From contig NZ_CP064939.1 in the NCBI RefSeq assembly GCF_015679185.1, forward strand, positions 1,550,001 through 1,614,000: a stretch of DNA of 64,000 nucleotides, written 5' to 3'. This stretch comes from Pedobacter endophyticus. Its GTDB lineage: Bacteria; Bacteroidota; Bacteroidia; Sphingobacteriales; Sphingobacteriaceae. The position numbers and the translations under genes were made by a program. Every line of letters begins with the position of its first letter. Within the stretch, counting starts at the first letter, position 1. Below are positions 24,506 through 34,080 of the stretch, piece by piece. Under the pieces are notes generated by a model. That model did no database searches. It had not been told where the DNA came from and saw nothing but the letters and a program-made list of their open reading frames with translations.

Positions 24506-27184
24506 TTATTTCACCTCAAATTGATATCGTCCCGCTGCTACTGTCACCATGCCATCAACCACTTTACCATTCAGGTAGGCCCGCTTACCAGCGGTTACGG
24601 GAATTTCTACACTGGCCGAGGAATTTGCAGGAATGGTGATCTCATATTTAATCCCATTGGCGGTTCGCTTCCACGATGAAACAATGGTGCCAAAAGGTCC
24701 GTTATGCGAGGCCTCAAAATGATCTAAGCCCTCTACAAAGTGTGGTTTCATTAAAATATGCTTGAAACCCGGCTGCGTTTCGTCAATTTTTATTCCGCCG
24801 ATGCCTTTAAAAAACCAGCCGCCAATTTCACCGAACATCATGTGGTTATCAGAAATATCCCTTTTGGCTTGCATGTCCCAGTTTTCATGTAACGTTGTTG
24901 CTCCGTTTACAATCCACCAGCCCCAACCCGGATAAGTATCTTGCGAAGCCAGTTTGTACGCGATATCGCTATGCCCATTGTCGCTCAATGCATTTAACAC
25001 CGCTTTAGCCCCGAGCACCCCCACATCGATGTGCATACCATCGGCTTTTACACGTGCTGCAAGGTTATCGGCAACCCGCTGCCTCCAATTTTCGGGAACG
25101 ATATGCCAATGCAAAGCCATCGATAATTCCGTTTGCACGCCTTTGCCATAAATTCCGAGCGAAGCATTAAAAAACTTCGCATTAATTGCCTTCTTAATAT
25201 TTTGGGCCAACGCACTGTACTTTAAGTAATCATTTTGGTTACCAAACAGTTTGGCCGCTTTCGCCAAAATATCGGCATCTACATAAAAGTAAATTGACGA
25301 GGTATATTCTAAATCAGATGTCGATTTAACCGGTACCCAGTCGCCTCTTCCAAAGGTGGTTAAATAACCTTTGCTCGTACTTTCCACATAATCAACATAG
25401 CTTTTAATGCTTTCATAATTATCGCTGAGCAATTTACTGTCTCCGTAAAACATGTAAACTTCCCAGGGGATAATCGCAATTGTACTCGTCCAATCCGTGC
25501 CATTGGCTGTGCCATAACCCCACCCGCCTGTTGGGATAATATCGGGCAAAACGCCATTGGGTTGCTGTTCATCGCGGTGGTCGGCCATCCATTTTTCGTA
25601 AACGGTAATTCCATCAAAGTTATAAAGCCCCGTTTCAACCGCAAAGTGGCCATCTCCCGTCCACCCGTTTTTTTCTCTCTGCGGGCAATCCGTTGGCAAA
25701 CCATATAGGTTCGATAAATACGAATTGTTGGTTGCCCACCACAATTTATCAACCAGAGGGTTCGATGAGGAAATTTTTCCCGCCGGAGGAACATCGCTGT
25801 GCATAAAATAGCCAACCAAACTATTTTCGGTGAGACTTATTGGCGTAGAACTCGTTACCTCTACATATTGAAAACCCTTATAGTTGAACAAAGGCATAAA
25901 TTCTTCCTGCCCCTCTCCGCTTAAGATAAATATATCGGTTTGGAAAGGGTCTGACTTATCTTTGGGCCTGTGGTAAACATCAATGTTCGATAAATCGGTG
26001 TGTCCATCGGCGTACAAACGCTCGGCATGTCTAAGCCTGATTACTGTTCCCCGCTCGCCTTTTACCTTAATTTTGCTTACGCCCGCGATGTTTCTTCCCA
26101 GATCGAACACATAATTGGTGTCGCTGAATTTGCGCAGGTGCTTAACAGCAATTTCTTCTACATTCCTGATCGGGTGCATTACCTGCGAAACAATATTTTT
26201 CGATGGTGCCGCCCGCAAATTACTTTCCTTCCACTTCGAGTCATCGAAACCCGCGGTGTTCCAACCTTTTTGCTCCAAACGGGCGTCGTAGTGTTCTGCC
26301 GTATAAATACTATTGGATATTACCGGACTTAAACTTGTTTTCCAATCGGCGCCCGACTTCACCAGCTCAACGGTACCGTCGGTATAAGTAATCCGTAAAT
26401 CGAGGCAAAATGCAGGTCTTGCCCGCCACGGTGCTTTGTCAAAATTCCAAACTGCCAACGACTGGTGGTTATACCAGCCATTGCCAAGCAAAACCCCAAT
26501 GGCATTGTCGCCGCTTTTAATGTTTGCGGTTACATCGTATGTAACGTACAAATTTCGCCTGTCGAAACGTGTGTACATTGGATCTAAACGATGATTGCCG
26601 ACTTTTTTTCCGTTTAAGTAAAGCTCATATAAACCTGCGGCCGCTATGTACGCCCGGGCCGATTTGATCTGTTTGTTGGCATTGAAATCTTTTCTGAAAT
26701 ACGGCGCAGGTAAAGTGTTTTCATTATTGTTGTCACTGATCCACGTGCCCCGCCAGTTTTGCATGCCCATCATTCCCGTTTCAAAGCTCGAAGTGGCAAT
26801 TTTTATCGGCTTTCCATCCTTATCCCACAATTCAAGCTGCCAATAATACGTTGTGAATGCACGGAGCGCAGGGCCTTTATAAATGATTAAGCTTTGGGGC
26901 GAAACCACTTTGCCCGAGTTCCAAACAATGCCCGTTTTGTTACTGATCTGCACAGAATCTAAGCCGATAATTACCCTATAAGCTTGCTGGTTCGCTCCCT
27001 TTCGATCATCAGCCATTAACCACGAAAGCCGTGGGTTGGGGTTGTCGACACCAATTGGCCTCACCATATGCTCGCATTGCAGCATTGCAGGTTGCGGTAC
27101 TGTTGCCCCCGATACACTATATATTGATAAAAATAGGTTGGTTAGCAGAATAAGGTAAAAACGAGGGGAGATTTGGAAATTCAT
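24506..27184 (-). CDS. alpha-L-rhamnosidase, GH78
   Basis: 892 residues with an N-terminal signal peptide (cleavage near SVSGA, residue 27). Layout: N-terminal beta-sandwich domains (30-450), with the Bac_rhamnosid_N-type AAGLYELYLNGKKVG at 182-196, then an alpha/alpha-barrel catalytic domain and a C-terminal beta-domain. The conserved DCPQRExxGWTGD motif holds the probable general acid E504; the probable base is E767 in GATTLHENWD. It removes terminal alpha-L-rhamnose from plant or microbial glycans. It stands alone, not next to a SusCD pair. Confidence 0.95.
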   Translation of the reverse strand: MNFQISPRFYLILLTNLFLSIYSVSGATVPQPAMLQCEHMVRPIGVDNPNPRLSWLMADDRKGANQQAYRVIIGLDSVQISNKTGIVWNSGKVVSPQSLIIYKGPALRAFTTYYWQLELWDKDGKPIKIATSSFETGMMGMQNWRGTWISDNNNENTLPAPYFRKDFNANKQIKSARAYIAAAGLYELYLNGKKVGNHRLDPMYTRFDRRNLYVTYDVTANIKSGDNAIGVLLGNGWYNHQSLAVWNFDKAPWRARPAFCLDLRITYTDGTVELVKSGADWKTSLSPVISNSIYTAEHYDARLEQKGWNTAGFDDSKWKESNLRAAPSKNIVSQVMHPIRNVEEIAVKHLRKFSDTNYVFDLGRNIAGVSKIKVKGERGTVIRLRHAERLYADGHTDLSNIDVYHRPKDKSDPFQTDIFILSGEGQEEFMPLFNYKGFQYVEVTSSTPISLTENSLVGYFMHSDVPPAGKISSSNPLVDKLWWATNNSYLSNLYGLPTDCPQREKNGWTGDGHFAVETGLYNFDGITVYEKWMADHRDEQQPNGVLPDIIPTGGWGYGTANGTDWTSTIAIIPWEVYMFYGDSKLLSDNYESIKSYVDYVESTSKGYLTTFGRGDWVPVKSTSDLEYTSSIYFYVDADILAKAAKLFGNQNDYLKYSALAQNIKKAINAKFFNASLGIYGKGVQTELSMALHWHIVPENWRQRVADNLAARVKADGMHIDVGVLGAKAVLNALSDNGHSDIAYKLASQDTYPGWGWWIVNGATTLHENWDMQAKRDISDNHMMFGEIGGWFFKGIGGIKIDETQPGFKHILMKPHFVEGLDHFEASHNGPFGTIVSSWKRTANGIKYEITIPANSSASVEIPVTAGKRAYLNGKVVDGMVTVAAGRYQFEVK

Positions 27185-27435
27185 ATATTAAAAGTGTGAT
27201 TCAATAAAACCGTTCAATGCTGTGGCAACTCTTTTATTCAGTTAAACGATTTACTTTAAGAGTACCGCTAAGGCGCACCTTTCAACCATCAATCGTTATC
27301 TTCTTCTCTTTGCGAGCTACGTAAGCCAATTAATTAACCCTTTATGCAGGTTTGAAAGCGGTTATGCGCTTTTTGGCTAGCTACCACATGCAAAGACAGG
27401 CGAATATAAGCTTTTCTCCAAACAGGAGTTGAATA

Positions 27436-29244
27436 GTGAAAACATTTTTTCGAAGTTTGAGTTATAACAAAGCGGCTCTATCCGCCGTAACACACATGCA
27501 CCTAAATTCAGCCCCGTTAAAAATCGGAATTGTTGGTGGAGGACCCACTGCACTTCTGATGTTCAAAAAACTACTCGATCACGGAGATCAGAACATTTCC
27601 GTAGATATATTTGAAAAAAAACAGCTCCTCGGAGCCGGAATGCCCTACAGTCGGCATGGAGCGCTCGATGAACATGTAACCAACGTTTCAGGAAACGAAA
27701 TTCCGGCGTTGTTTTCATCGGTAGAGGAATGGATTGCGAAAGAACACCTGCACACACTGAACAGGTTTAAGGTCGACGCCAGTCATTTTAATGATTACAA
27801 GGTGTTGCCACGGCTGTTGTTTGGCCGTTACCTGTCCGATCAATTCAAAGCGCTCATTAGCCGGGCCAAACAGGCAAACATGGTGGTAAATGTGCATTTT
27901 GGCTGCGAGGTTACCGATATCATCGATGATGAGCAAGCCGGTGTTTGCCATATTGTACACACCAATGGGATCCATCAGTTTGACAGGGTAATTATTTGCA
28001 GCGGACACCATTGGCCAACAAGGCACGAGGGAAAGGTTAAAGGCTATTTCGACTCGCCCTATCCGCCCGAAAAGCTTGCCCATCGTACCGATCACCCGGT
28101 TGCCATTCGTGGCTCATCGCTAACGGCAATTGATGCAATAAGAACGTTGGCGAGGGCCAATGGTACATTTGAAAAATCGGAAAATGGCGATTTGAGCTAT
28201 ATTCTTGATCAGAAAAGCCCGAATTTTAGCATGTTGATGCATTCGCGTAGCGGATTTTTGCCCGCGGTAAGGTTTCACCTCGAAGATTCGCATCTCTCGA
28301 AAGACGCAGTGCTATCGGCCGACGAGATTGCCAGGGTGATGGCCGAAAATGATGGCTTTTTACCTCTAGATCATGTTTTTAAGCGCAACTTCCTCGAGCC
28401 ATTGGCAGCGGCCGATCCCGCATTTTATGCCCAAATCAAAGATCTTTCTATAGAACAGTTTGTTGAGAAAATGATGGCCGAACGCGAGCGATTATCCGCC
28501 TTCGAGCTTCTGGCGCTGGAAATAAAGGAGGCAGATCGCTCTATAAGGGAACGCAAATCGGTAAACTGGAAAGAAATGCTGGCCGTACTGAGCTACGCAA
28601 TGAACTACCCTGCCAAGCACTTTTCTGCGGAAGATATGCAACGTTTGAAAGTGAGCCTCATGCCCCTGATTTCTGTTGTTATTGCTTTCGCTCCACAAAG
28701 CTCGGTCAACGAGCTGATGGCACTTCATCAGGCCGGAGTTTTAGCTATTGTAAGCGTTGGCGACAACAGCGAAGTGCTGGTGAACGAAAATGGCGAAATC
28801 GTTTATACCTATGCCGACGCATCGGGTAAAAAGATAAATACCGTTTACCAAACCTTTGTTGATGCCATTGGCCAGTCGCATCTCGAAATGAAAGACATCC
28901 CCTATCCCAGCCTGTTGAGTGCCGGAACCATTTCGCCCGCCATGCTGAAGTTCAACGATCAGCTCCTTGCTCAAAAAAGCCACGAATCGGGCGATGAAAA
29001 GATAATTAAATATGCAGATGGCAGTTATTACCAACTGGTTACCGGAATTGCCATTAACGATCATTTTCAGGTGCTTGACCGGTATGGAGCCACCAGCGGG
29101 CGGATTTACATGCTGGCTGTTCCTTATATCGGCGGGTACAATCCCGACTTCTCGGGACTCGATTTCGGTGAGGCCGCAGCCAAACTGGTTACAGCTTCGA
29201 TGTTTCCGATTCAAGAAAGCCTTGAAGATGAATTATTAACGTAA
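27436..29244 (+). CDS. FAD/NAD(P)-binding oxidoreductase-like protein
   Basis: 602 residues. A Rossmann motif GIVGGGPTALLMF at about residues 32-44, then FEKKQLLGAGMPYS; a second nucleotide-binding region lies near VAIRGSSLTAIDA (about 222). This is the pattern of the FAD-NAD(P)-binding family (PF13454) of uncharacterised flavoproteins. The GTG at 27436 is supported by AGGAG at 27424-27428, 7 nt upstream; ATG at 27496 would remove 20 residues before the Rossmann fold and is possible. No substrate can be inferred. It has no co-directional neighbour. Confidence 0.85.
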   Translation: MKTFFRSLSYNKAALSAVTHMHLNSAPLKIGIVGGGPTALLMFKKLLDHGDQNISVDIFEKKQLLGAGMPYSRHGALDEHVTNVSGNEIPALFSSVEEWIAKEHLHTLNRFKVDASHFNDYKVLPRLLFGRYLSDQFKALISRAKQANMVVNVHFGCEVTDIIDDEQAGVCHIVHTNGIHQFDRVIICSGHHWPTRHEGKVKGYFDSPYPPEKLAHRTDHPVAIRGSSLTAIDAIRTLARANGTFEKSENGDLSYILDQKSPNFSMLMHSRSGFLPAVRFHLEDSHLSKDAVLSADEIARVMAENDGFLPLDHVFKRNFLEPLAAADPAFYAQIKDLSIEQFVEKMMAERERLSAFELLALEIKEADRSIRERKSVNWKEMLAVLSYAMNYPAKHFSAEDMQRLKVSLMPLISVVIAFAPQSSVNELMALHQAGVLAIVSVGDNSEVLVNENGEIVYTYADASGKKINTVYQTFVDAIGQSHLEMKDIPYPSLLSAGTISPAMLKFNDQLLAQKSHESGDEKIIKYADGSYYQLVTGIAINDHFQVLDRYGATSGRIYMLAVPYIGGYNPDFSGLDFGEAAAKLVTASMFPIQESLEDELLT

Positions 29245-29256
29245 TTCTGCGGTTTT

Positions 29257-29366
29257 GACCACATAGAAACATAGAACACATAGTTTATACATAAAAATCT
29301 ATATTTTTCTATGTGCCTATGTGGTCGAAAATTTATACTGCAAGCAGTAACGTCGCTTAAATTGCT
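29257..29366. repeat. 110-bp dispersed repeat, copy 1 (GACCACATAG hairpin element)
   Basis: Starts with GACCACATAG (29257-29266), whose perfect inverted partner CTATGTGGTC is at 29317-29326, so the first 70 nt can fold into a long hairpin. A conserved tail to 29366 follows. A second copy, nearly identical over 110 bp, is at 29503-29612. Shorter copies in the opposite orientation lie at 43781-43806 and 44055-44080. Confidence 0.9.
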
Positions 29367-29394
29367 CTTATGCAATAGATTAAAACTCAGCATA

Positions 29395-29470
29395 AAAAAT
29401 CAGACTGTCATCCTGAGCGTAACGAAGGATCCCCAGGCGATGAAACGCAGAACGCAAGAAACGGCTAAAC
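29395..29470. repeat. dispersed GTCATCCTGAGC repeat between the two 110-bp copies
   Basis: Contains GTCATCCTGAGCGTAACGAA followed by GGATCCCCAGGCGATGAAAC and GCAGAACGC. The same order of motifs occurs at 17325-17370 and, in part, at 24420-24455. Noncoding. Confidence 0.75.
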
Positions 29471-29502
29471 ATGATGCTGTAAAATAGCTACCTACGAAAG
29501 CT

Positions 29503-29612
29503 GACCACATAGAAACATAGAACACATAGTTTATACATAAAAATCTATATTTTTCTATGTGCCTATGTGGTCGAAAATTTATAGTGCAAGCAGTAACGTC
29601 GCTTAAATTGCT
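29503..29612. repeat. 110-bp dispersed repeat, copy 2
   Basis: Matches 29257-29366 with a single visible difference (TATAGTGCA for TATACTGCA). Its right end meets the stop codon of the response regulator (TAG on the minus strand, 29611-29613), so the element abuts the end of that gene. The hairpin arms are 29503-29512 and 29563-29572. Confidence 0.9.
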
Positions 29613-29976
29613 AATTCATTCCGATCAGCTCCTCCACCTTTGCAATCAGCTCATCAATATCGAAGGGCTTGGCAATATAGCCATCGGCCCCCGAGCGCAT
29701 GGCAACCTCTTTACCATCCTGCGCAGCCGACATAATGAGCACAGGCAGATCGCCAATTTGCTCGCTTTCTCTGATTTGCCGCAATACCTGATCGCCGCTA
29801 ACTACAGGCATCCATAAATCAAGCAACACCAAATTCGGCGTGCGCTCCTTAATCAAATCGAATACCTTTTTGCTATCCGTTTCGGTAATGATCTCTATTG
29901 GCGTATCATCCAAAACAATTTCGAGCATCTCTATAATATTGATGTCATCATCACAGATCAGCAGTTTCTTAGTCAT
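29611..29976 (-). CDS. single-domain (CheY-like) response regulator
   Basis: 121 residues, only a receiver domain: acidic pocket D9-D11, phospho-acceptor D53 (LLDLWMP), SAAQ as the Ser/Thr switch and the conserved lysine in IAKPFD. There is no output domain, so it acts by protein contact or in a phosphorelay. It overlaps the start of translation from the LOV kinase gene's end by 8 bp, so the two are partners. Its stop codon coincides with the border of a 110-bp repeat. Confidence 0.93.
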   Translation of the reverse strand: MTKKLLICDDDINIIEMLEIVLDDTPIEIITETDSKKVFDLIKERTPNLVLLDLWMPVVSGDQVLRQIRESEQIGDLPVLIMSAAQDGKEVAMRSGADGYIAKPFDIDELIAKVEELIGMN

Positions 29977-31513
29977 TTTTTTTCTCCTTATCCAACGGCA
30001 AAGTAAAACTAAACGTGGCTCCCTTTCCCGGCTCGCTGTCTACCCATAATGTACCGCCGTGCTGTTTAATAATTTGCGAACAAATATACAGGCCAATTCC
30101 CATTCCGGGGAAATGCTTTTGAATGGTAGACCCCCTGAAAAAACGGTCGAAAATCATTTTTTGATCCTCCATGCTTATGCCCAGGCCGAAGTCGGTTACC
30201 GATATCTTTGCATAATTACTTACCTCAGATAAAATTACTTTGATTTCTCTGGCATCGGGCGAATATTTAATGGCGTTGGTAATTAGATTTTGGATCACCT
30301 GCGCAATCTGCGATTCATCGCCGGGCACCATGGCCGATATTTGGCCCTGCAAGCTCAAAACATGGCTCGAATGGCTTTCCCGAAATTCGTCCAGCAGTTC
30401 GCCAACCATCACATTCAGATCAATGGGTTCAAAATCGAGAACCAGCTTTCCTGATTGTATTCTCGACATTTCGAGCAGGCTGGTAATAATGTTATGCAAT
30501 CGGTCTACCTGCCGGGCCGACTTACTTACCATCGAATGGATTTTTGGGTTAACATCTGCCGGAAGCAGGCGCAATATGGCTTGGTTATACCCCTTTATTG
30601 TGGTTAGCGGCGTTTTGAGTTCGTGGCTCGAAACGGACAGAAAATCATCTTTGCGTACCTCCGATGCACGGATTTCGGTTATATCCTCAATAGCAAGTAA
30701 AATGCGGTCTTTAAAGTCGCCCTCCAACTCAATCCGGTGTGCATTTAAAAGCATCAGTTTGCGCCCAATGTGCGGAAACTCATGGTCTACTTCAAAATCG
30801 AGCACCGGATTACTGGTTGGTAAAATTTGTTCAAGCAGCGTCCGGAGCTGTTCAATGTTCCACTGGCCGTTTCCGAGTTCATAAAGCGATCGGCCGATGG
30901 TGTCGCGTTGCTCTACCTTAAAGGTTTTCAAAAAAAAGTGATTGGCCGATATCACCTTGAATTCGGGATCGAGCACCAACAACCCCTGCCTGATGGTTTG
31001 AATCACACTATCGAGGTACTCGCGGTTCTCGTTCAATTCCCGCGTGCGCTCCTGTATTTTTTGTTCCACCAGATCGCGTTCGTAAATCAGGTTCTCCTCT
31101 GCATTTTTTCGCCTGGTGATGTCGTTCTGTACGCCGATAAAATGGGTAATCTGATCCTTTTCTCCTTTAATTGGAGAAATATAAAGCTCGTTCCAAAACA
31201 ACTCGCCACTTTTGCGGTAGTTGCGAAGTTCAACCGTAATTGGCTCGCCTTTTTGCACCGCTCGTCTAATCGCTCCACGGGCCTCCTGGTCTCGCTCATT
31301 TCCCTGCAGAAACCTGCAATTGCGACCAATTACCTCTTCTCTGGAATAGCCCGACAATTTTTCAAATGCCTTGTTGCAATAGATAATCGGATTGTCGAAT
31401 TGTGTATTATCGGTAATAATGATGCCCGAGATGGAAGAATCAAGGGCCGCCTTGAGGAGCTTTATATTTGCTGGATCATTACCTGAAACAGGAAGATCCG
31501 AGGGATTTGTCAT
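29969..31513 (-). CDS. LOV-domain (blue-light) sensor histidine kinase
   Basis: 514 residues, no membrane segment. LOV domain (about 15-135) with the photoactive cysteine C66 in GRNCRFLQG and the flavin-contacting N98, N108 and Q129, at spacings from the cysteine equal to Bacillus YtvA for both asparagines. A Jalpha-like coiled linker (135-165), a PAS domain (about 165-285), HisKA with H297 in SSHELKTP and an HATPase domain (DFGLGI, GMGIGLYI) follow. It should bind FMN, form a cysteinyl adduct in blue light and change phosphotransfer to the single-domain regulator encoded downstream. Confidence 0.94.
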   Translation of the reverse strand: MTNPSDLPVSGNDPANIKLLKAALDSSISGIIITDNTQFDNPIIYCNKAFEKLSGYSREEVIGRNCRFLQGNERDQEARGAIRRAVQKGEPITVELRNYRKSGELFWNELYISPIKGEKDQITHFIGVQNDITRRKNAEENLIYERDLVEQKIQERTRELNENREYLDSVIQTIRQGLLVLDPEFKVISANHFFLKTFKVEQRDTIGRSLYELGNGQWNIEQLRTLLEQILPTSNPVLDFEVDHEFPHIGRKLMLLNAHRIELEGDFKDRILLAIEDITEIRASEVRKDDFLSVSSHELKTPLTTIKGYNQAILRLLPADVNPKIHSMVSKSARQVDRLHNIITSLLEMSRIQSGKLVLDFEPIDLNVMVGELLDEFRESHSSHVLSLQGQISAMVPGDESQIAQVIQNLITNAIKYSPDAREIKVILSEVSNYAKISVTDFGLGISMEDQKMIFDRFFRGSTIQKHFPGMGIGLYICSQIIKQHGGTLWVDSEPGKGATFSFTLPLDKEKKND

Positions 31514-31546
31514 GTTTAAATCGATTTATCAGTTAGACGCAGATTG

Positions 31547-31554
31547 CAAAGATA
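31547..31554 (-). promoter_or_regulatory. -7 promoter element for the LOV kinase operon
   Basis: Reads TATCTTTG on the minus strand, matching TAnnTTTG, 33 nt before the kinase start codon. No convincing -33 box. The remainder of the gap up to 31900 holds only repeat fragments: a CATTCCCACGCAGGTGGGAATCG hairpin (31740-31762) and CCTTAACTAAATAACATTG (31830-31848). Confidence 0.5.
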
Positions 31555-31729
31555 GAATAACCCGTAAACAAGCAGAATGTTTGAAGTGTATGCTATTTAT
31601 CTTGACTGAGATTGCTTCAACCGATTAAAAATCGATTTCGTTACAAAGTAGCCCTTTGGAGCAAAGACGGAAATTGACAAGCTTAACTTAATAGTATTGA
31701 TCTCCTGTCGTATGGACACATCTCCTTTC

Positions 31730-31870
31730 GACCGTTCGTCATTCCCACGCAGGTGGGAATCGTAATGCAAGGCCACGATTTTTGCGCATTAGGTCCCCTA
31801 CCGATTGCTATCAATGTTTTTTGTTTTTTCCTTAACTAAATAACATTGAGCGGGCGCCCCGCCAGCCGAC
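31730..31870. repeat. dispersed intergenic repeat block
   Basis: Holds the hairpin ATTCCCACGCAGGTGGGAAT (31741-31760), comparable to the CCCGCCTGCGCGGG hairpin at 17521, and CCTTAACTAAATAACATTG (31830-31848), shared with 24381 and 36013. Noncoding. Confidence 0.65.
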
Positions 31871-31900
31871 ATAGAACTACCTAGACTCCCGAAACATACA

Positions 31901-33007
31901 CTACTTTAGCATCACCTTTTTCCCGGTTTTGGCCGATGTTTTAGCGGCTTCCAGTATTTTCACTACAATGAGGTTGTTTTGATAAGAAGACAGATCGTTC
32001 ACGGGTGTGATTTCTTTTTTAAGTATGGCTGCCAGATAACCCAAACTGCTGCCGTACGCAGCAGGGAGCGGCTTTGCCTTAGAAAGCGTATACTCCGGTT
32101 TGGCATTCCCTCTAAACCGAAGGTCGTGCTCATTAACCGCTTGCAGGTAACCGTTATCTCCAAAAACCTCCATATCCTTAATGCTAAAAGGCCAGTTCCA
32201 TGAGGCTTCGATAATGCCTGTTGCGTCGGCATATTCCAATAAAATAGTGGCGTCATCATCAACTTTCGGGTATTTATCGGGCTTTATCTGGTGGGTAATT
32301 GCCGAAACCGAAATCGGTGCTTTTCCATCCATTAGCCAGGTCATTAAATTGGCACCATAACAGCCAAAATCGACCAATGCGCCGCCACCATTTTTTTCAG
32401 GATCGGTGAGCCAGCTGAGAAACGACTGGCTCACGCCAATTTCTGCTGGACCCTGATGACCGTCATGTACTATCATTTTGCGCACTTCGCCGATGCTTTT
32501 TTGTTCTTTTATCAATCGAAATGCCTCCTGATTGGTCGCGTACCAGGTGGTTTCGTAATTGGTAAGCACATTAATATGGTACTGCGCTGCAAGCTGCCCC
32601 ATTCGTTCGGCCTGTTTTACCGTAACTGCCAAAGGCTTTTCTACCATCACCGAAATACCCAATGGGGCCGCGGCTTCAACCACTGCCAAATGTTCGCTAA
32701 TGGGATTGTAGGCCAGCACCGCATCGGGCTTTACTTTTTTGAGCAAACCTGGCAGGTCATTATAAAATAATTGTGCGGGAATTTGATAGCGCTTTTTAAA
32801 ACGGGCCACCAATTGCGTGTCGCGTTCGGCAATGCCCACAATATTCACCTCACCTTTTTGGTAACTGTTCATAATCAGGTAAACATGATCGTGGCTCAGG
32901 CCAGCAATGGCAACGTTTAGCTTGGTTTGGGCATTAGTAACAGCATGGAGCGATAACGCCATAAATAGCGCTAATGCAATTTTTTTTGAGGTCGGTTTTT
33001 TGGCCAT
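31901..33007 (-). CDS. Gfo/Idh/MocA-family oxidoreductase, secreted type
   Basis: 368 residues. A signal-peptide-like N-terminus (to about residue 26), then a Rossmann fold starting LNVAIAGLSHDHV, the family motif EKPLAV, and a C-terminal alpha/beta dimerisation domain with GGGALVDFGCYG. Members oxidise or epimerise sugars or inositols with NAD(P). Export would be unusual for a classic NAD enzyme, but Bacteroidota have many periplasmic members. It is downstream of the sugar isomerase on the same strand, suggesting one sugar pathway. Confidence 0.92.
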   Translation of the reverse strand: MAKKPTSKKIALALFMALSLHAVTNAQTKLNVAIAGLSHDHVYLIMNSYQKGEVNIVGIAERDTQLVARFKKRYQIPAQLFYNDLPGLLKKVKPDAVLAYNPISEHLAVVEAAAPLGISVMVEKPLAVTVKQAERMGQLAAQYHINVLTNYETTWYATNQEAFRLIKEQKSIGEVRKMIVHDGHQGPAEIGVSQSFLSWLTDPEKNGGGALVDFGCYGANLMTWLMDGKAPISVSAITHQIKPDKYPKVDDDATILLEYADATGIIEASWNWPFSIKDMEVFGDNGYLQAVNEHDLRFRGNAKPEYTLSKAKPLPAAYGSSLGYLAAILKKEITPVNDLSSYQNNLIVVKILEAAKTSAKTGKKVMLK

Positions 33008-33162
33008 TGTTGAGTAAGTAAAGGGATTGATAAAAATAAGGTAAAGTTAAAACAGGGCAATGATTTAAGCTATTGCCCGGGTTGTTAACAAAAATGCTGC
33101 AGCGAAGTTTGCGGTGGCGCTCAAAAGGTAGGTACTGCCGCAATTTGGCTCATTAGCAAATA

Positions 33163-34080
33163 TTAACTCAGTTTGGTCCTTACCCGCTCTAAAAGCCTTT
33201 TTGTAGCCATTATGCCTTCTTTTTCGGTTAATGAGTTTCCTTCCCACTCAATCCCTACAATTCCCCTGAAACCAGAATCTTTGATCATTTTAAACAAGCG
33301 CATGTAATCCATATCCGCCTCGTTCCCATCCTGATCAAACCTGAACGTTTTGGCACTGATGCCCTTTGCATAGGGAAGTAATTCGCCTACGCCTTTGTAT
33401 AAATCGTAAGTTTCATTTTCGCTGATCTTAAAATTCCCAAAGTCAGGCAGCGTACCGCAATAATTGCTTCCAACACCATCCATCACACTGGCGAGCCACG
33501 CACCGTTAGAAGAATAGCCACCATGGTTTTCTACTATAACGCTGATGTTTTGCGCTTTGGCGTAACTCACCAGCTTGCTTAGCCCATCTATTACAGCTTC
33601 CTTTACCTCGTTCATACTCCCCTTGCCACTGGCATTTACCCGAATTTTATCGCAACCCAAAAATTTGGCTACATTTACCCATTTAAAATGATTTTCAACC
33701 GCTTTAGCTCTCCTGGTCTTATCAATATCTCCCAAATCCCCTTCCCTGTCAACCATAATTAAGTGGTTTTGCACCCCCAAATCATCGGTCCTCGTTTTCA
33801 GTTCCTTTAAGTAAGCAGAATCAGTTTCCTTACCGTCGAAAAAGACACTCACATACTCTACAATAGAAATATCGAACTCCTTTTTGGCCAGCGCCGGGAA
33901 ATCCATGTTCGTCATTTTTTTACTAAACAGCGAAGCTTGCAGCGACCACTCGGCCAGCGAAATCTTAAACAGGTCTTTTTTATCCTTACCGTAGCTCAAT
34001 AATGGCATTGCACCAGAAAAAGCACAAAGCAAGCCCGAAAGGCCGCATAATTCTATAAAATCTCGTCTGTTCTGTTTCAT
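33163..34080 (-). CDS. sugar phosphate isomerase/epimerase (xylose-isomerase-like TIM barrel), Tat-exported
   Basis: 305 residues. An N-terminal NRRDFIELCGLSG segment resembles a twin-arginine signal, followed by an AP-endonuclease-2/xylose-isomerase-like barrel with metal-ligand candidates in VENHGG and GIEWEG. Together with the Gfo/Idh/MocA protein 155 nt downstream it probably converts a periplasmic sugar, as the 3-keto-sugar pathways do. The substrate is not evident. Confidence 0.88.
   Translation of the reverse strand: MKQNRRDFIELCGLSGLLCAFSGAMPLLSYGKDKKDLFKISLAEWSLQASLFSKKMTNMDFPALAKKEFDISIVEYVSVFFDGKETDSAYLKELKTRTDDLGVQNHLIMVDREGDLGDIDKTRRAKAVENHFKWVNVAKFLGCDKIRVNASGKGSMNEVKEAVIDGLSKLVSYAKAQNISVIVENHGGYSSNGAWLASVMDGVGSNYCGTLPDFGNFKISENETYDLYKGVGELLPYAKGISAKTFRFDQDGNEADMDYMRLFKMIKDSGFRGIVGIEWEGNSLTEKEGIMATKRLLERVRTKLS

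Noticed and set aside
25360..25815. 151-codon minus-strand frame within the rhamnosidase gene
   Set aside because: Overlaps the catalytic-domain coding sequence in another frame and has no recognisable features.
31901..34080. Part of the GH78 rhamnosidase pathway
   Set aside because: The genes are 4.7 kb away with unrelated genes of both orientations between them; no shared promoter or operator was seen.
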